DNA of 64,000 bases, taken from Dendronalium phyllosphericum CENA369 (GTDB taxonomy: Bacteria; Cyanobacteriota; Cyanobacteriia; Cyanobacteriales; Nostocaceae). Both the position numbers and the translations under genes were made by a program. The first letter of the stretch is position 1, and the number at the start of each line of letters is the position of its first letter. Shown here in pieces: positions 49,501 to 57,196 of the stretch. The notes beneath the pieces are model-generated. The model saw nothing but the letters and a program-made list of their open reading frames with translations. It searched no databases and was not told the DNA's origin. The stretch spans positions 2,757-66,756 of the forward strand of contig NZ_JAECZA010000338.1 of the NCBI RefSeq assembly GCF_016056275.1, in the 5' to 3' direction.

Positions 49501-50350
49501 TCCCAGTCAGGATTGTCGCTTCCGGGATGGAGGCGTTAGTGGCGAAGAGATTGTGGCTAGAATCATTTCTGAAAGTGCAAAGTATCTTGCACCTCATGGC
49601 AGGCTATTTATTGTTACGGATTTGGTGAATATTGCAGAGTATGAGTCTAAACTGGAGAACTGGTGGCAGGGTGGAGCGGCTCATAAGTTAGTGCTAAGTA
49701 CAGCCGATCGCAATGATATTCTGTTCTCAGTTCCCCATTGCCATACAGCCTTTAATCAAACGCTGGAGCAATACAATATTGAGTTAGACCAGTGGCTACA
49801 AAACTTCCATACCACAGGTTTAAAAGCAGTTAACTTTGGTTATATCCTCATCTGTCGGCTCGACACTACTCATAAAGGCTCCTATTACAGTCGTACAATC
49901 CACAATCCGAGTCAGCCAATTCACCAGCAGGTACAGGAGTATTTCCAGCAACGGGAATTATTAGCACAATTGCCAATCCAAGATTACTTTTTGGTAATGT
50001 CTCCTGATTTGCGATTCCGGCTAGAGACTAGTCCTAGAACAGAAGAGCGCCAAATCGAGTTATTCTGTTTGAATAATCCTTATTTCACGACTTACCCAAT
50101 CAACGAACAAATGTATCGCTTGTTGCAAGACATCAATCAATGCCGACCTAAATGGTCAGCCTATGCAACGGCAACTAATCAAGATTGGCTCTATGAATTG
50201 ATTTATAAAGGAATTTTATACTTAACGCCCGAAGTCCCCAATGTTAGAAGCAATCGGCGATTGAACGAGCCACCTACCACAGAAGGTTTGAAAATTGAAG
50301 AATTGCAAACCAAAACTACCCCAACCTGTGTTTCGTCTTATCTACGCTAG
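46565..50350 (+). CDS. O-carbamoyltransferase / SAM methyltransferase fusion (1261 aa)
   Basis: Residues 1-560 match NodU/CmcH/TobZ-type O-carbamoyltransferases. They show GMNLGHERSVAIAKDGEILV, the metal site HHLAHAYSAYWP (109-120) with VADATGS, AEAGKLMGLAPFG, the ATP-binding CIAGGVGLNSVANYE and AAGDSGIAAG, then EGGTEYGPRALGHRSIMADP, EAFRPFAPVI and LLNTSFNVAG in the C-terminal domain. A linker (570-750) leads to a helical region and a methyltransferase domain (about 850-1100) with VLDLCCGSGIQSLVAS, GIDINPRAIRFA and the catalytic NPPF in TILANPPFVPSP, as in enzymes that methylate amide or amino nitrogen. A 150-residue C-terminal tail has no known fold. The enzyme would install a carbamoyl group and a methyl group, probably on one small molecule. 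Start at ATG 46565; TTG readings not needed. Confidence 0.85.
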   Translation: MTQYHMGMNLGHERSVAIAKDGEILVAIEQERLDRHKYSPGYMLHAPGVAAQMQIPAEAMRYCLDACNITLGDLASITANMPGHDCAPDILRRVLPAETTNKVMRIPSHHLAHAYSAYWPSGFDEALIFVADATGSTTPAHYTESYTLYEGKGQTITTLHNEMVAAHLAQLSTLGFVYEYITRKAGFVTKVGEKIQHAEAGKLMGLAPFGKEQLNWHRWIQTTEDSFSLKISAYDIFLEVAALEKRYDTGEGKPYLRPYLVDLAYKVQKELEQALLHLISLAIKRTGLRKLCIAGGVGLNSVANYELLRQLQLDDIFIFPAAGDSGIAAGCALWAYNTVGAGQKRVLLTQATLGRQYDSEQVSQAMRHFQDSIEVEELTADETIARTAQVLAQGSIVARFEGGTEYGPRALGHRSIMADPTFKRMKDIVNMRVKFREAFRPFAPVIPLEAVSQVFEQEIAAPFMLLVSPIKPEYHEQIPAVTHVDGTGRVQTVTEQDNPYFYRLCYKLVEQRQGPPVLLNTSFNVAGQPIVETPLEAIATFLGTDIDYLAIENFWICKRHVPVRSYEDHLAKVGSDIVLPHGLPLNTPDVSDLMAKLDRALFFGQTVSCPWSFEELQELSAWGAQYKETSVLFPDNSFYGSFQTKLSGDAILLLNPLGTSTVVDLKQQVPPSNYTFEEVKLLLAVLNAPESLLEKMRVDLRLTNFEFSQRIEWANQQLYTYRLEPAYSYDRALPQDSVLPSASNQTFAPFENENFSARRILGKLHECLQQAGYNETNICQLLGITSQQQIEPTYLHYYDRYQLPQSQLGDLIRLFLLRGAFTKARLQEIFGEEVFLSLCGLGMLIQRGQDWTSRVDLFAVAGLYIATDHRYTILAEDRITEDVVMYVGMDSMGLVYTAPQYPVNRVLDLCCGSGIQSLVASRYARVAIGIDINPRAIRFARFNAQLNGVYNTHFYVGDLYEAVSGDFDTILANPPFVPSPSQDCRFRDGGVSGEEIVARIISESAKYLAPHGRLFIVTDLVNIAEYESKLENWWQGGAAHKLVLSTADRNDILFSVPHCHTAFNQTLEQYNIELDQWLQNFHTTGLKAVNFGYILICRLDTTHKGSYYSRTIHNPSQPIHQQVQEYFQQRELLAQLPIQDYFLVMSPDLRFRLETSPRTEERQIELFCLNNPYFTTYPINEQMYRLLQDINQCRPKWSAYATATNQDWLYELIYKGILYLTPEVPNVRSNRRLNEPPTTEGLKIEELQTKTTPTCVSSYLR

Positions 50351-50593
50351 TACTATTAGTTTGAGAATGCTGAGGAGCCACTGCGTTGGGCGGGTTCCCC
50401 GACTTGTAGACGCGCTCCGCGCGGCTTCTCGCAGAGTAGCAAGTGGCGTTGCTGAGTAAAATACCAGTCCCTTGCAAGAGATTGTCACTGTAGGCGTTAT
50501 CTTAAAAATTAGTGCGCGGGCGTTATTGTATATCCAGCCCAGTTTGCCTAATTCAGCACCAACTTCGACAAACAGTAGCTTGCAAGGTTCTCT
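50351..50593. other. Spacer with a GC-rich dispersed repeat
   Basis: No gene is seen. GGGTTCCCCGACTTGTAGAC, followed by GCGCTCCGCGCGGCTTCTCG (about 50391-50430), is a GC-rich palindrome-bearing repeat unlike the AT-rich surroundings and resembles spacer repeats of heterocystous cyanobacteria. Confidence 0.5.
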
Positions 50594-51184
50594 TTGATGA
50601 GTAGTATAAAGTTTTCTTTTTTACATCAACAAATTGCTGACTGGGGACGGTTGGTATCGAAATGCCTGTTGTTGCTAACTTGCCTGTTTTTTATCAGTAT
50701 GCAATCAGCATCAGCAGGTATCAATGAAGATAGTTATGATGGCAATGTTTTTGTGGTTTATGCTGGCAATGGTTCGCTAGTTCCTTCCAAAGAAACGCTA
50801 GCGCAGACTTTAGCGGAACATAAACCCGCAATGTTGGCGTTTTATGTCGATGACAGCAGCGACTGCAAGAAATATGCCATTACTATTTCACGGGTACAGG
50901 AATTCTATGGACGGGCAGCAGAGATTATACCTATTGATGTGGATGCCATCCAACCCAACAAGACCTACAATCCCACAGAACCAGGATATTACTATTCTGG
51001 AGTTGTTCCTCAAGTTGTAGTGTTTAACCAATCAGGTGATGTAGTTTTGAATAAGAAGGGTCAAGTGCCCTTTGAAGAGATAGACGATAGATTTCGAGAA
51101 GTGTTTGATTTATTACCTCGCTCTGAATCAGTGGAATTAAAACGGCGCTCATTCAATGAGTTCAGTAGTGAGTTAGCCAAGTGA
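50594..51184 (+). CDS. Thioredoxin-like thylakoid photosystem I accumulation factor
   Basis: A 196-residue protein with an N-terminal membrane anchor or signal (LVSKCLLLLTCLFFISMQSA, cleavage near ASA). The body starts NEDSYDGNVFVVYAGNGSLV and contains a thioredoxin-like fold without the CxxC pair: PAMLAFYVDDSSDCKKYA, IIPIDVDAI and the cis-proline-like GVVPQVVVFNQSG. The end, PRSESVELKRRSFNEF, is well conserved in cyanobacteria. Such proteins are annotated as thylakoid photosystem I accumulation factors; I recall the family but not mechanistic detail. It stands alone. Confidence 0.68.
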   Translation: MMSSIKFSFLHQQIADWGRLVSKCLLLLTCLFFISMQSASAGINEDSYDGNVFVVYAGNGSLVPSKETLAQTLAEHKPAMLAFYVDDSSDCKKYAITISRVQEFYGRAAEIIPIDVDAIQPNKTYNPTEPGYYYSGVVPQVVVFNQSGDVVLNKKGQVPFEEIDDRFREVFDLLPRSESVELKRRSFNEFSSELAK

Positions 51185-51296
51185 CTTTTGGGGTAGACCA
51201 ATTTGGTCTGCCCAAATTTTTAGTTGGCTCTGATACTGCATTGGCGATGATGCCAAGAGATAATGTTTAAGTATCTACCTTAATAAGTGATGAAGT

Positions 51297-51392
51297 TAAT
51301 TCATAGTCAATAGTCAGTTGTTGGTTGTCAGTTGCTTTTCTGTTTACCACTGACTAATGACTAATGATAAATGACCAATGACTAATAGAGTG
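51297..51392. repeat. Heptamer repeats in inverted orientation
   Basis: TAGTCAGTTGTTGGTTGTCAGTT (51311-51333) faces ACTGACTAATGACTAATGA (51351-51369) and further TGACTAA units. The units TTGTCAG and TGACTAA are the common STRR heptamers of this genome and could form a hairpin. Confidence 0.7.
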
Positions 51393-51399
51393 GGTTCTG

Positions 51400-52008
51400 A
51401 TGTCAAAGGTTTACACTACTGAGGAGCTAATCCAAATTTTGGCAGCTGAACGCCAAGCTTGCCTCAAAGGAGAGCGCTTGAAATTAGAGGTAACAGTCTC
51501 TGGTAATCCTGTAATCGATCAGTTTATCAGAACTGATGGGCTGCAAAAGTTCAACGCATATCAAGATTTTAAAGCTGCTATTCACGATTACCAGAGAGAA
51601 CATCAAATTTCAGGGATTGTCTGGCGCGAGATGAATGTCAAAGGTAAAAGCTTGCACTATCCAGAAGTAAATGCCGAATTAACTGCACTTAGCAGTGACT
51701 TAGAAATATTAAAAGCTGCAAAAAATTCTGTTTTAGAATTTTGGTACGAAGTCACTGCGAGTATGGACTTGTACTTAAGTTTTAATAATAGCAAACAACA
51801 TCAACAAATTATCCCAGCAGATGTAGAGAGAATTGCTCAGAGAACAGAATGGGCAAGTTTATTAAAGTGGGAAAATAGTAGCTTTTTGGAAATAATTTTG
51901 CAGTTAGGATGGGGTAAACCAGAAGAAGCGTATTATAAAAGAGGAAGACCGCGATCGGGTAGTGAGTATATTCATGCGGTGAATCCGGGAAATCGTCCTA
52001 TTGGTTAA
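51400..52008 (+). CDS. Uncharacterised cyanobacterial protein (202 aa)
   Basis: A soluble protein starting MSKVYTTEELIQILAAERQA, with QISGIVWREMNVKGKSLHYP in the middle and a conserved-looking end WASLLKWENSSFLEIILQLG, GWGKPEEAYYKRGRPRSG. No catalytic motif or membrane segment is visible, and I do not recognise the family. It is followed by hicA-hicB on the same strand, but with a gap of more than 130 bases to the real hicA start. Confidence 0.6.
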   Translation: MSKVYTTEELIQILAAERQACLKGERLKLEVTVSGNPVIDQFIRTDGLQKFNAYQDFKAAIHDYQREHQISGIVWREMNVKGKSLHYPEVNAELTALSSDLEILKAAKNSVLEFWYEVTASMDLYLSFNNSKQHQQIIPADVERIAQRTEWASLLKWENSSFLEIILQLGWGKPEEAYYKRGRPRSGSEYIHAVNPGNRPIG

Positions 52009-52146
52009 TTGATATATCAGCTAGTAATACTGTTATTTTCCGACAAAATGACGGATAAAGATGATGAAATTATGCCGTTTACTTTCATTTTGAACAAAGG
52101 CACTATATCTGTAACAGAAATTTCACCTGTACAGATCGGCCACAGC

Positions 52147-52338
52147 ATGAAAGTACGCGAAGTTGTCAAGCAACTAGAAGCGAATGGTTGGTATCTTGAT
52201 AGAACTAAAGGTAGTCATCGACAGTTTAAACATCCAGCTCGACTGGGTGCTGTAATAGTGTCTGGTAAACCAAGTGTTGATATACCAATTGGCACTCTGA
52301 ACAATATCTGGAGACAGGCTCAATTGGAGGCAGGTTGA
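52147..52338 (+). CDS. hicA: HicA-family mRNA interferase toxin
   Basis: HicA cleaves mRNA and tmRNA through a dsRBD-like fold with a catalytic His. The 63-residue product from the ATG at 52147 reads MKVREVVKQLEANGWYLDRT, then KGSHRQFKHP with the active-site His, and GKPSVDIPIGTLNNIWRQAQ. A longer reading from 52009 has no conserved upstream part. Its TGA overlaps the antitoxin's ATG. Confidence 0.92.
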   Translation: MKVREVVKQLEANGWYLDRTKGSHRQFKHPARLGAVIVSGKPSVDIPIGTLNNIWRQAQLEAG

Positions 52339-52550
52339 TGCGTTATACAGTTGTAATTGAAAAGGGAGAAACTAGCTACGGCGCTTATGTCCCCGATTTA
52401 CCTGGTTGTGTAGCTGTAGGTGAAACATTAGAAGAGGTTAAAGCACTGATTGCAGAAGCTATTGAATTTCATATAGAAGGGATGCTGGAAGATGGTTTAC
52501 CTATTCCCAAACCTACAAGTATTGCTCACGAGGTCGAAGTTTTAAATTGA
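52338..52550 (+). CDS. hicB: HicB-family antitoxin
   Basis: A 70-residue protein from the ATG at 52338, which overlaps the hicA stop (TGATG). It has the partial RNase H-like fold of HicB: YTVVIEKGETSYGAYVPDLP, GCVAVGETLEEVKALIAEAI and EFHIEGMLEDGLPIPKPTS. The C-terminal DNA-binding domain seen in longer HicB proteins is absent, as in many cyanobacterial pairs. Confidence 0.92.
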   Translation: MRYTVVIEKGETSYGAYVPDLPGCVAVGETLEEVKALIAEAIEFHIEGMLEDGLPIPKPTSIAHEVEVLN

Positions 52551-52620
52551 ATTATCAAGTAGCGATCGCCAGCCCACTTATAGTATTCTCAGACAAGAGA
52601 TAGACATTCCCTTCAAAACC

Positions 52621-53373
52621 TTATCTTGGTTGTGGCTCACCGACAACTGGCGCTCCTGATTCACCTAAAACCCTTGAATAGAAAAGACCTGCCAATATTG
52701 CACCTAAAATTGGAGCTATCCAAAACATCCATATTTGCCTAAACATTTCTGCACCAACAAAAAGTGCAGGCCCAGTACTACGAGCAGGATTAACAGATGT
52801 GTTAGTTATGGGAATACTGACCAAATGAATAAGTGTCAGTGCTAAACCAATGGCAATAGGTGCAAAACCTTTAGGAGCGCGACCATCAGTTGCACCTAAG
52901 ATGACAATTAAAAAAATGAAGGTAAGTACAAGCTCTGTAATGAAACAGGAAGCTAGTGAAAAACCTCCAGGAGAATGCACTCCATAACCATTTGTCGCTA
53001 GGGGATTAGAACCAGAAAGGGTAAATCCAGGTTTACCAGTGGCAATAGCATAAACTAAGCCTGCGGCTACTATTGCTCCTAACACCTGAGAAACAATATA
53101 TGGAAGCAAATCAGAGCTAGGAAAACGGTTTCCCGACCACAATCCAAATGATACGGCTGGGTTAAGATGACAACCGGAAATATGAGCAATGGCATAGGCC
53201 ATAGTGAGTAATGCTAGACCAAATGCCAGAGCAACACCTACAAAGCCAATTCCCAATTCATTGGTTTTGATATCAGGAAATGCTGCTGCAAATACAGCAC
53301 TTCCACATCCGGCCAGGACTAGCACAAATGTCCCCACAAATTCTGCAATACACCGCGTTAACAGTGAGACCAT
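52621..53373 (-). CDS. aqpZ: Aquaporin Z-type water channel
   Basis: A 250-residue six-helix MIP-family protein. Both pore motifs are present: HLNPAVSFG in the first half and [12 protein letters not shown] in the second. The selectivity region (ISGCHLNP, with His and Arg as in AqpZ) points to a water channel rather than a glycerol facilitator. Start at the ATG at 53373 with AAGGAG 8 bases upstream; the frame runs 18 codons further up without conservation. It should sit in the plasma membrane and move water in osmotic shifts. Confidence 0.93.
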   Translation of the reverse strand: MVSLLTRCIAEFVGTFVLVLAGCGSAVFAAAFPDIKTNELGIGFVGVALAFGLALLTMAYAIAHISGCHLNPAVSFGLWSGNRFPSSDLLPYIVSQVLGAIVAAGLVYAIATGKPGFTLSGSNPLATNGYGVHSPGGFSLASCFITELVLTFIFLIVILGATDGRAPKGFAPIAIGLALTLIHLVSIPITNTSVNPARSTGPALFVGAEMFRQIWMFWIAPILGAILAGLFYSRVLGESGAPVVGEPQPR

Positions 53374-53650
53374 ATTTAGCTCCTTCCTTAACTTAAATTG
53401 TTTTAGGTCAAGCAAGCGATTTGTCAACGCCTAATTAGCTGGAAACCATAGGCGGATAAATAACAACCCATTTACTAACTGAAAATAAATCTTCAGAAAT
53501 CAGTTAGTAAGTAAATAAATTGTTGATGATTCATTTGATGCTATCTGGACTAAACTATTAAAACTTCACTCGGAAGTTAGATGATGTTTTTACTATTACC
53601 TGAATCGCTTCACAAAACTAACTCCAGAGTATTGAAAACGCTAGCATCTA

Positions 53651-53795
53651 GGACTTACGCATGAAGACGAAAAATCAAGGGTTTGGGTCAGAAAGGATAT
53701 AAGCGTGTGGGGGTCTAGGTGTTCAAAACCCTTACACCCATATACCCTAACCACTAATAACCCAGTCTCAACAGACAATCTTTGTGTGTAAGTCC
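53651..53795. mobile_element. MITE-like element with 11-bp terminal inverted repeats
   Basis: GGACTTACGCA (53651-53661) is mirrored by TGTGTAAGTCC (53785-53795), matching 10 of 11 positions. The 145-bp element has no coding capacity and carries internal complementary G/C heptamers (GGTGTTCAAAACCC region). Such GGACTTACGCA ends are typical of non-autonomous elements in this group of organisms (from memory). No target-site duplication was established. Confidence 0.55.
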
Positions 53796-54105
53796 CGAAC
53801 AAGAGAGCGATCGCCTGTTTAGACTACTTGCTAGCACATATAAAATGTTCTTATGTATTTGTTTAACCTTCTGTGTCAACTATTGTTGATTAATCGTAAT
53901 AAATCCGTTACAATAATTTACAACAGATGAATTAGACACAATGATAACAAAAACATTCCCCATAACCTAAACTACTAAACAAAAAATCCACTATGCTGCC
54001 TAACACTTCACATCGCAGCTCAGTCACATTATTTTAATTTCTTGTGCAGTTAGTTAAAAAATTCAGATTTTGGTATCTTCGATTGACATTTGGACTTCTC
54101 CTACT

Positions 54106-54133
54106 AACCTCGGTTTAATAGCCGGGGTTTTTT
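54106..54133 (+). terminator. Terminator-like hairpin without an upstream plus-strand gene
   Basis: AACCTCGG/CCGGGGTT (one G-U pair) with the loop TTTAATAG, followed by six T. The nearest plus-strand gene, hicB, ends 1.5 kb upstream, so this may end a small RNA. Confidence 0.65.
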
Positions 54134-54215
54134 GTTACCAAAAGACTCTCCGAGTGTTTACAGCAGAATTCAAGAATAAAGCTTGCGTACTTCACGCACC
54201 TTGAAATCCCCTTTG

Positions 54216-55499
54216 TTACACTTTTTCCTTGAGTGGTGTAGCAATGCCACACCTAATTAGACTAGCTTCAAGTTCTTTAATAAATCTAAAATCTTCCTCT
54301 AACAGGGGATAGTTCCTGCTTGCAGACAAGTCTTCTTTCACAGAGGGTTGCTTTTCGAGGAAAGCGAATGCTTGACGAAATCGATCTGGACTTGCCTCAA
54401 TCAGCGAGTCAAAATGGCAAGATATAATCTGCTGAAAATTCCAAGTTGCAACTTTGTCAGCCCAGTTGAGTACTTCTTTGGGTGCTTGAGGCAAAATGAG
54501 TGTTTGTAGAATCGGTGCGACAAATGGCCGTCCATTTCCTCGTAAGGCATCAAATGACTGCTTCCAGTTTTCTTGCCATCGAAACGGAAATAAACCGAAG
54601 TAAGCTTTTCGAGAATGGTCTGGTGCTTTGAGAAGATCGTGAAATATCTGCCTTATTCCTGCAACCTCTATCGCACTAGGACGAAAGTAAATCGCAAACA
54701 GTGAAATCCGTTGCCATCCTCGGCGACGGTTTGCTTCATTATTATCGATAACCTGGAGTGCATTGTCCCTAGCGTGAAACAGCAAAGGATAGGGGTCTAA
54801 CTGTAAGATTTCAGGTGGGTCTTCTGGTACAGACAGTATGGAATCTGTCAATAATAGAGTACGCGATCGCTTGTGAAACAGAGCAACTTCTACGAAAGAT
54901 CCTCGCCCTAAGTTGATGTCCAGGACTGCGTAATCAAATTCATCAGCAAAGAAAGTTTGGCTAGAGTCTTCTGGCAATATCTGTGTCCGTTTGTGGGGAA
55001 AACCCAGCCAACTGAGGGGCAAGTTAAACGGAAAACTCCACTGGTGCGGCGCTACCAAAACCAGCGCTTGGGAAAAGCATCTGGCGAAGGGGCCTACGAA
55101 AACTTTGTGTTCCAAACCAGAACTAGTTGGTAGAATGATGTACTTAACATCACCGTGCTTTACCACTAACTCGTTTACTAAGCGGATACACTCGGTAGTT
55201 GGTGCAACGGGTGCATAGACTAAAAGTCCGCCTGCTTCTAGCTTAACCACGGTCATGCGAATCGGTACGATGGTGTAGAGAATGCCGTGAGGCTGATCGA
55301 ATGTCCAGATAGTGTCCTTAATTATTTCTCTGCAAACTGTCCGTCGTTTGCCGTAAGGATAGAGCGGTAAAGCTGGCCAAAACGGCCACGAAAAATCTCT
55401 CGAATGGGTGCTGGCATTCATCCATTGTTGAGACTGTACTCTTAAGTCACGTCCCTGTGCATTCATTCTCATTATTTTTACATCTCGCACCAATATCAT
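54216..55499 (-). CDS. DUF4336 domain-containing protein (427 aa)
   Basis: A soluble protein with the DUF4336 pattern: WPFWPALPLYPYGKRRTVCR near the start, then DTIWTFDQPHGILYTIVPIR, LLVYAPVAPTTECIRLVNEL and VKYIILPTSSGLEHKVFVGP, the last typical of this MBL-fold-related family. A second half has FEVALFHKRSRTLLLTDSIL-like core (SFVEVALFHKRSRTLLLTDS). The function is unknown; the family is widespread in cyanobacteria and algae. Starts at 55499, 55472 and 55466 are all ATG and none is clearly favoured, so the first ten residues are uncertain. Confidence 0.75.
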   Translation of the reverse strand: MILVRDVKIMRMNAQGRDLRVQSQQWMNASTHSRDFSWPFWPALPLYPYGKRRTVCREIIKDTIWTFDQPHGILYTIVPIRMTVVKLEAGGLLVYAPVAPTTECIRLVNELVVKHGDVKYIILPTSSGLEHKVFVGPFARCFSQALVLVAPHQWSFPFNLPLSWLGFPHKRTQILPEDSSQTFFADEFDYAVLDINLGRGSFVEVALFHKRSRTLLLTDSILSVPEDPPEILQLDPYPLLFHARDNALQVIDNNEANRRRGWQRISLFAIYFRPSAIEVAGIRQIFHDLLKAPDHSRKAYFGLFPFRWQENWKQSFDALRGNGRPFVAPILQTLILPQAPKEVLNWADKVATWNFQQIISCHFDSLIEASPDRFRQAFAFLEKQPSVKEDLSASRNYPLLEEDFRFIKELEASLIRCGIATPLKEKV

Positions 55500-56158
55500 T
55501 ATTGCGATTTTTTTTGGTAAGTATTGCCTATCTGAAACTCAAAGGTTTATTGTCAAGGACGGCAATTAGCTACTCTGACTTAAACAGTAATAATAAATTG
55601 ATTGCTTTAAAAGTAAATAAATACACTTATTTTTTATTTACTTTTGTAATAAAAATTACAAATATTTCTAATAAATCATTGAATTTTGTTAAAAATGAGA
55701 TTAAATTTTGAGAGATGTTTCATCTTTTCATCTAAATATTTATTTTGAGACTAAGCAATGAAAAAATGAAATATTATAACTGATTTAATGATTTTTAAAT
55801 AGACCAAATTTAAAGGGTCTATCTGAACTTTGTAAATATTTTTTTTGTTTAGCGATCGCCATTTCACAACTAGAGCAGATATTTTATACCCAAAAGGTTT
55901 TAGTAACCCGACTAATCATGGCATCTTTGATAATTTCGATAAATTTCTATACCTCATTCAAATTGACTAGTAACAATTAATTGCAGCAAAGAAGTTTCGA
56001 CTCAATTTATATTTGATTTATTCTTTTCTCAGGAAAAGAAATGGTATTTTATCTTATAAATGCTTTCTTGAATCAAGAATACATTAAGTATAAGTTTATA
56101 ATTCACGATCGCAAACCTCAAATAGTCTGTAACTACATTAGATAAGGTTAGATAATCT
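55500..56158. other. AT-rich spacer upstream of accB
   Basis: No gene is supported. A plus-strand frame at 55457-55711 overlaps the DUF4336 start and has no recognisable features. The stretch is very AT-rich and must include the accB promoter, but no boxes can be assigned. Confidence 0.45.
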
Positions 56159-56707
56159 GTGCCACTAGACTTTAATGAACTCAACCAACTTCTAGTTACA
56201 ATTGCTCAAAGTGACTTTGCAGAAGTAACGCTCAAAACTGATGATTTTGACCTGACAGTGCGTAAAGCTGTTGGAGTGAGAGAGCAACAGCTTTCTCATA
56301 ACCAATTAGAGCAAGGAGCCATTTTGGCATCGCCCTCGACTTCAAGTGCTGCGATCGCCACAACATTAGGTACTGGAATTAGTATGGCAACCAGCGGCGT
56401 TGTTGATACTGGGAATTTAGCTCAGGGTCAAGCAACAATAGCTGCATCATTACCCACTGGACAAAAATTGGTTGATATGGTGTCGCCAATGGTGGGAACA
56501 TTTTACCGCTCCCCCGCTCCCAGCGAACCGCCCTTTGTAGAAGTGGGCGATCGCATCAAAGTTGGTCAAACAATTTGTATTATTGAAGCCATGAAGCTGA
56601 TGAATGAAATCGAAGCCGAAGCATCTGGACAAATCGTCGAAATTTTAGTGCAAAATGGCGATCCAGTAGAATTCGGGCAGCAATTGGTGCGAATAAAGCC
56701 AGACTAA
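56159..56707 (+). CDS. accB: Biotin carboxyl carrier protein of acetyl-CoA carboxylase
   Basis: AccB carries biotin between carboxylase and transferase in the first step of fatty acid synthesis. The 182-residue product starts at a GTG ([20 protein letters not shown]). A flexible Ala/Ser/Thr-rich linker follows, then the biotinyl domain with the lysine in [20 protein letters not shown] and the thumb region [14 protein letters not shown]. Length and layout are normal. The carboxylase subunits are not in the window. Confidence 0.95.
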   Translation: MPLDFNELNQLLVTIAQSDFAEVTLKTDDFDLTVRKAVGVREQQLSHNQLEQGAILASPSTSSAAIATTLGTGISMATSGVVDTGNLAQGQATIAASLPTGQKLVDMVSPMVGTFYRSPAPSEPPFVEVGDRIKVGQTICIIEAMKLMNEIEAEASGQIVEILVQNGDPVEFGQQLVRIKPD

Positions 56708-56822
56708 AGAAGCTAGGGAGCAGGGGAGCATTGCGATCGCTTTCCTGCTTTCTAATTAGCAGGCTAGTTAAGGGCGCGATAGAAGCTTAAAATTGTTGCA
56801 ATAGCAGTAAGAATGAGACGCG

Positions 56823-57026
56823 TTACTGTAAAATAAACGTTTTTACTACTTGATATAACAGAACGATTGCGATCGGGACGATAATCGGGACGAATACTAT
56901 CAGTCCCCATTTATCAAAGCGAATTTCTTGACCTTCGGACTTGAAAAGAGCGATTAAACCAACGGCTCCCATCAGTACCCAGATAAAACCGAAGACAATG
57001 AAGATAGTAAATGCTGAGTCTTGCAT
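56823..57026 (-). CDS. Small two-helix membrane protein (67 aa)
   Basis: It has two membrane segments (IFIVFGFIWVLMGAVGLIAL and LIVFVPIIVPIAIVLLYQVV) joined by a charged turn FKSEGQEIRFDKWG. No family is recognised. The coding pattern and a purine-rich sequence near the ATG (57026) support a real gene; it is divergent from the next one. Confidence 0.6.
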   Translation of the reverse strand: MQDSAFTIFIVFGFIWVLMGAVGLIALFKSEGQEIRFDKWGLIVFVPIIVPIAIVLLYQVVKTFILQ

Positions 57027-57058
57027 TTTCTTTTGTATACTTACCTTGAAAATATCAT

Positions 57059-57181
57059 CTCTAGGTTAGCTCTATTGAGTAGCGATCGCCGCAGTGCCAG
57101 TTGCATAAGTCCTGATATTGTTCGATCGAAATCTGGAAAGCGAACTATTCGGGCTGTAGCTCAATATGCAAAAGAGTTGTG
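57059..57181 (+). other. Short open stretch upstream of the STAND-like gene
   Basis: A plus-strand frame without a clear start ends at a TGA at 57179 and reads ...SPDIVRSKSGKRTIRAVAQY, AKEL. It may be the tail of a lost gene. I cannot identify it, and coding is not certain. Confidence 0.25.
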
Positions 57182-57196
57182 ATTCATCCCTGAGCA

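Larger units (their letters stand above)
53374..54215. other. Long spacer with a MITE-like element and an orphan terminator
   Basis: No gene is supported over about 840 bases. It contains the MITE-like element (53651-53795) and the terminator-like hairpin (54106-54133) listed separately; the rest is AT-rich. Confidence 0.5.

Noticed and set aside
50351-50480. GC-rich sequence GGGTTCCCCGACTTGTAGAC considered as a tRNA
   Set aside because: It does not fold into a cloverleaf with anticodon and T-arm; it is a palindromic spacer repeat.
54106-54133. Hairpin near the aquaporin spacer considered as the ncRNA Yfr1
   Set aside because: The conserved unpaired ACUCCUCACAC motif of Yfr1 is absent.
54991-55711. 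Plus-strand frames over and after the start of the DUF4336 gene
   Set aside because: They are shadows of a gene with clear conserved motifs or low-complexity AT-rich sequence.
57140-57180. GGGCTGTAGCTCAATATGC considered as the 5' half of a tRNA
   Set aside because: No anticodon stem, T-loop or matching acceptor 3' strand follows within 90 bases.
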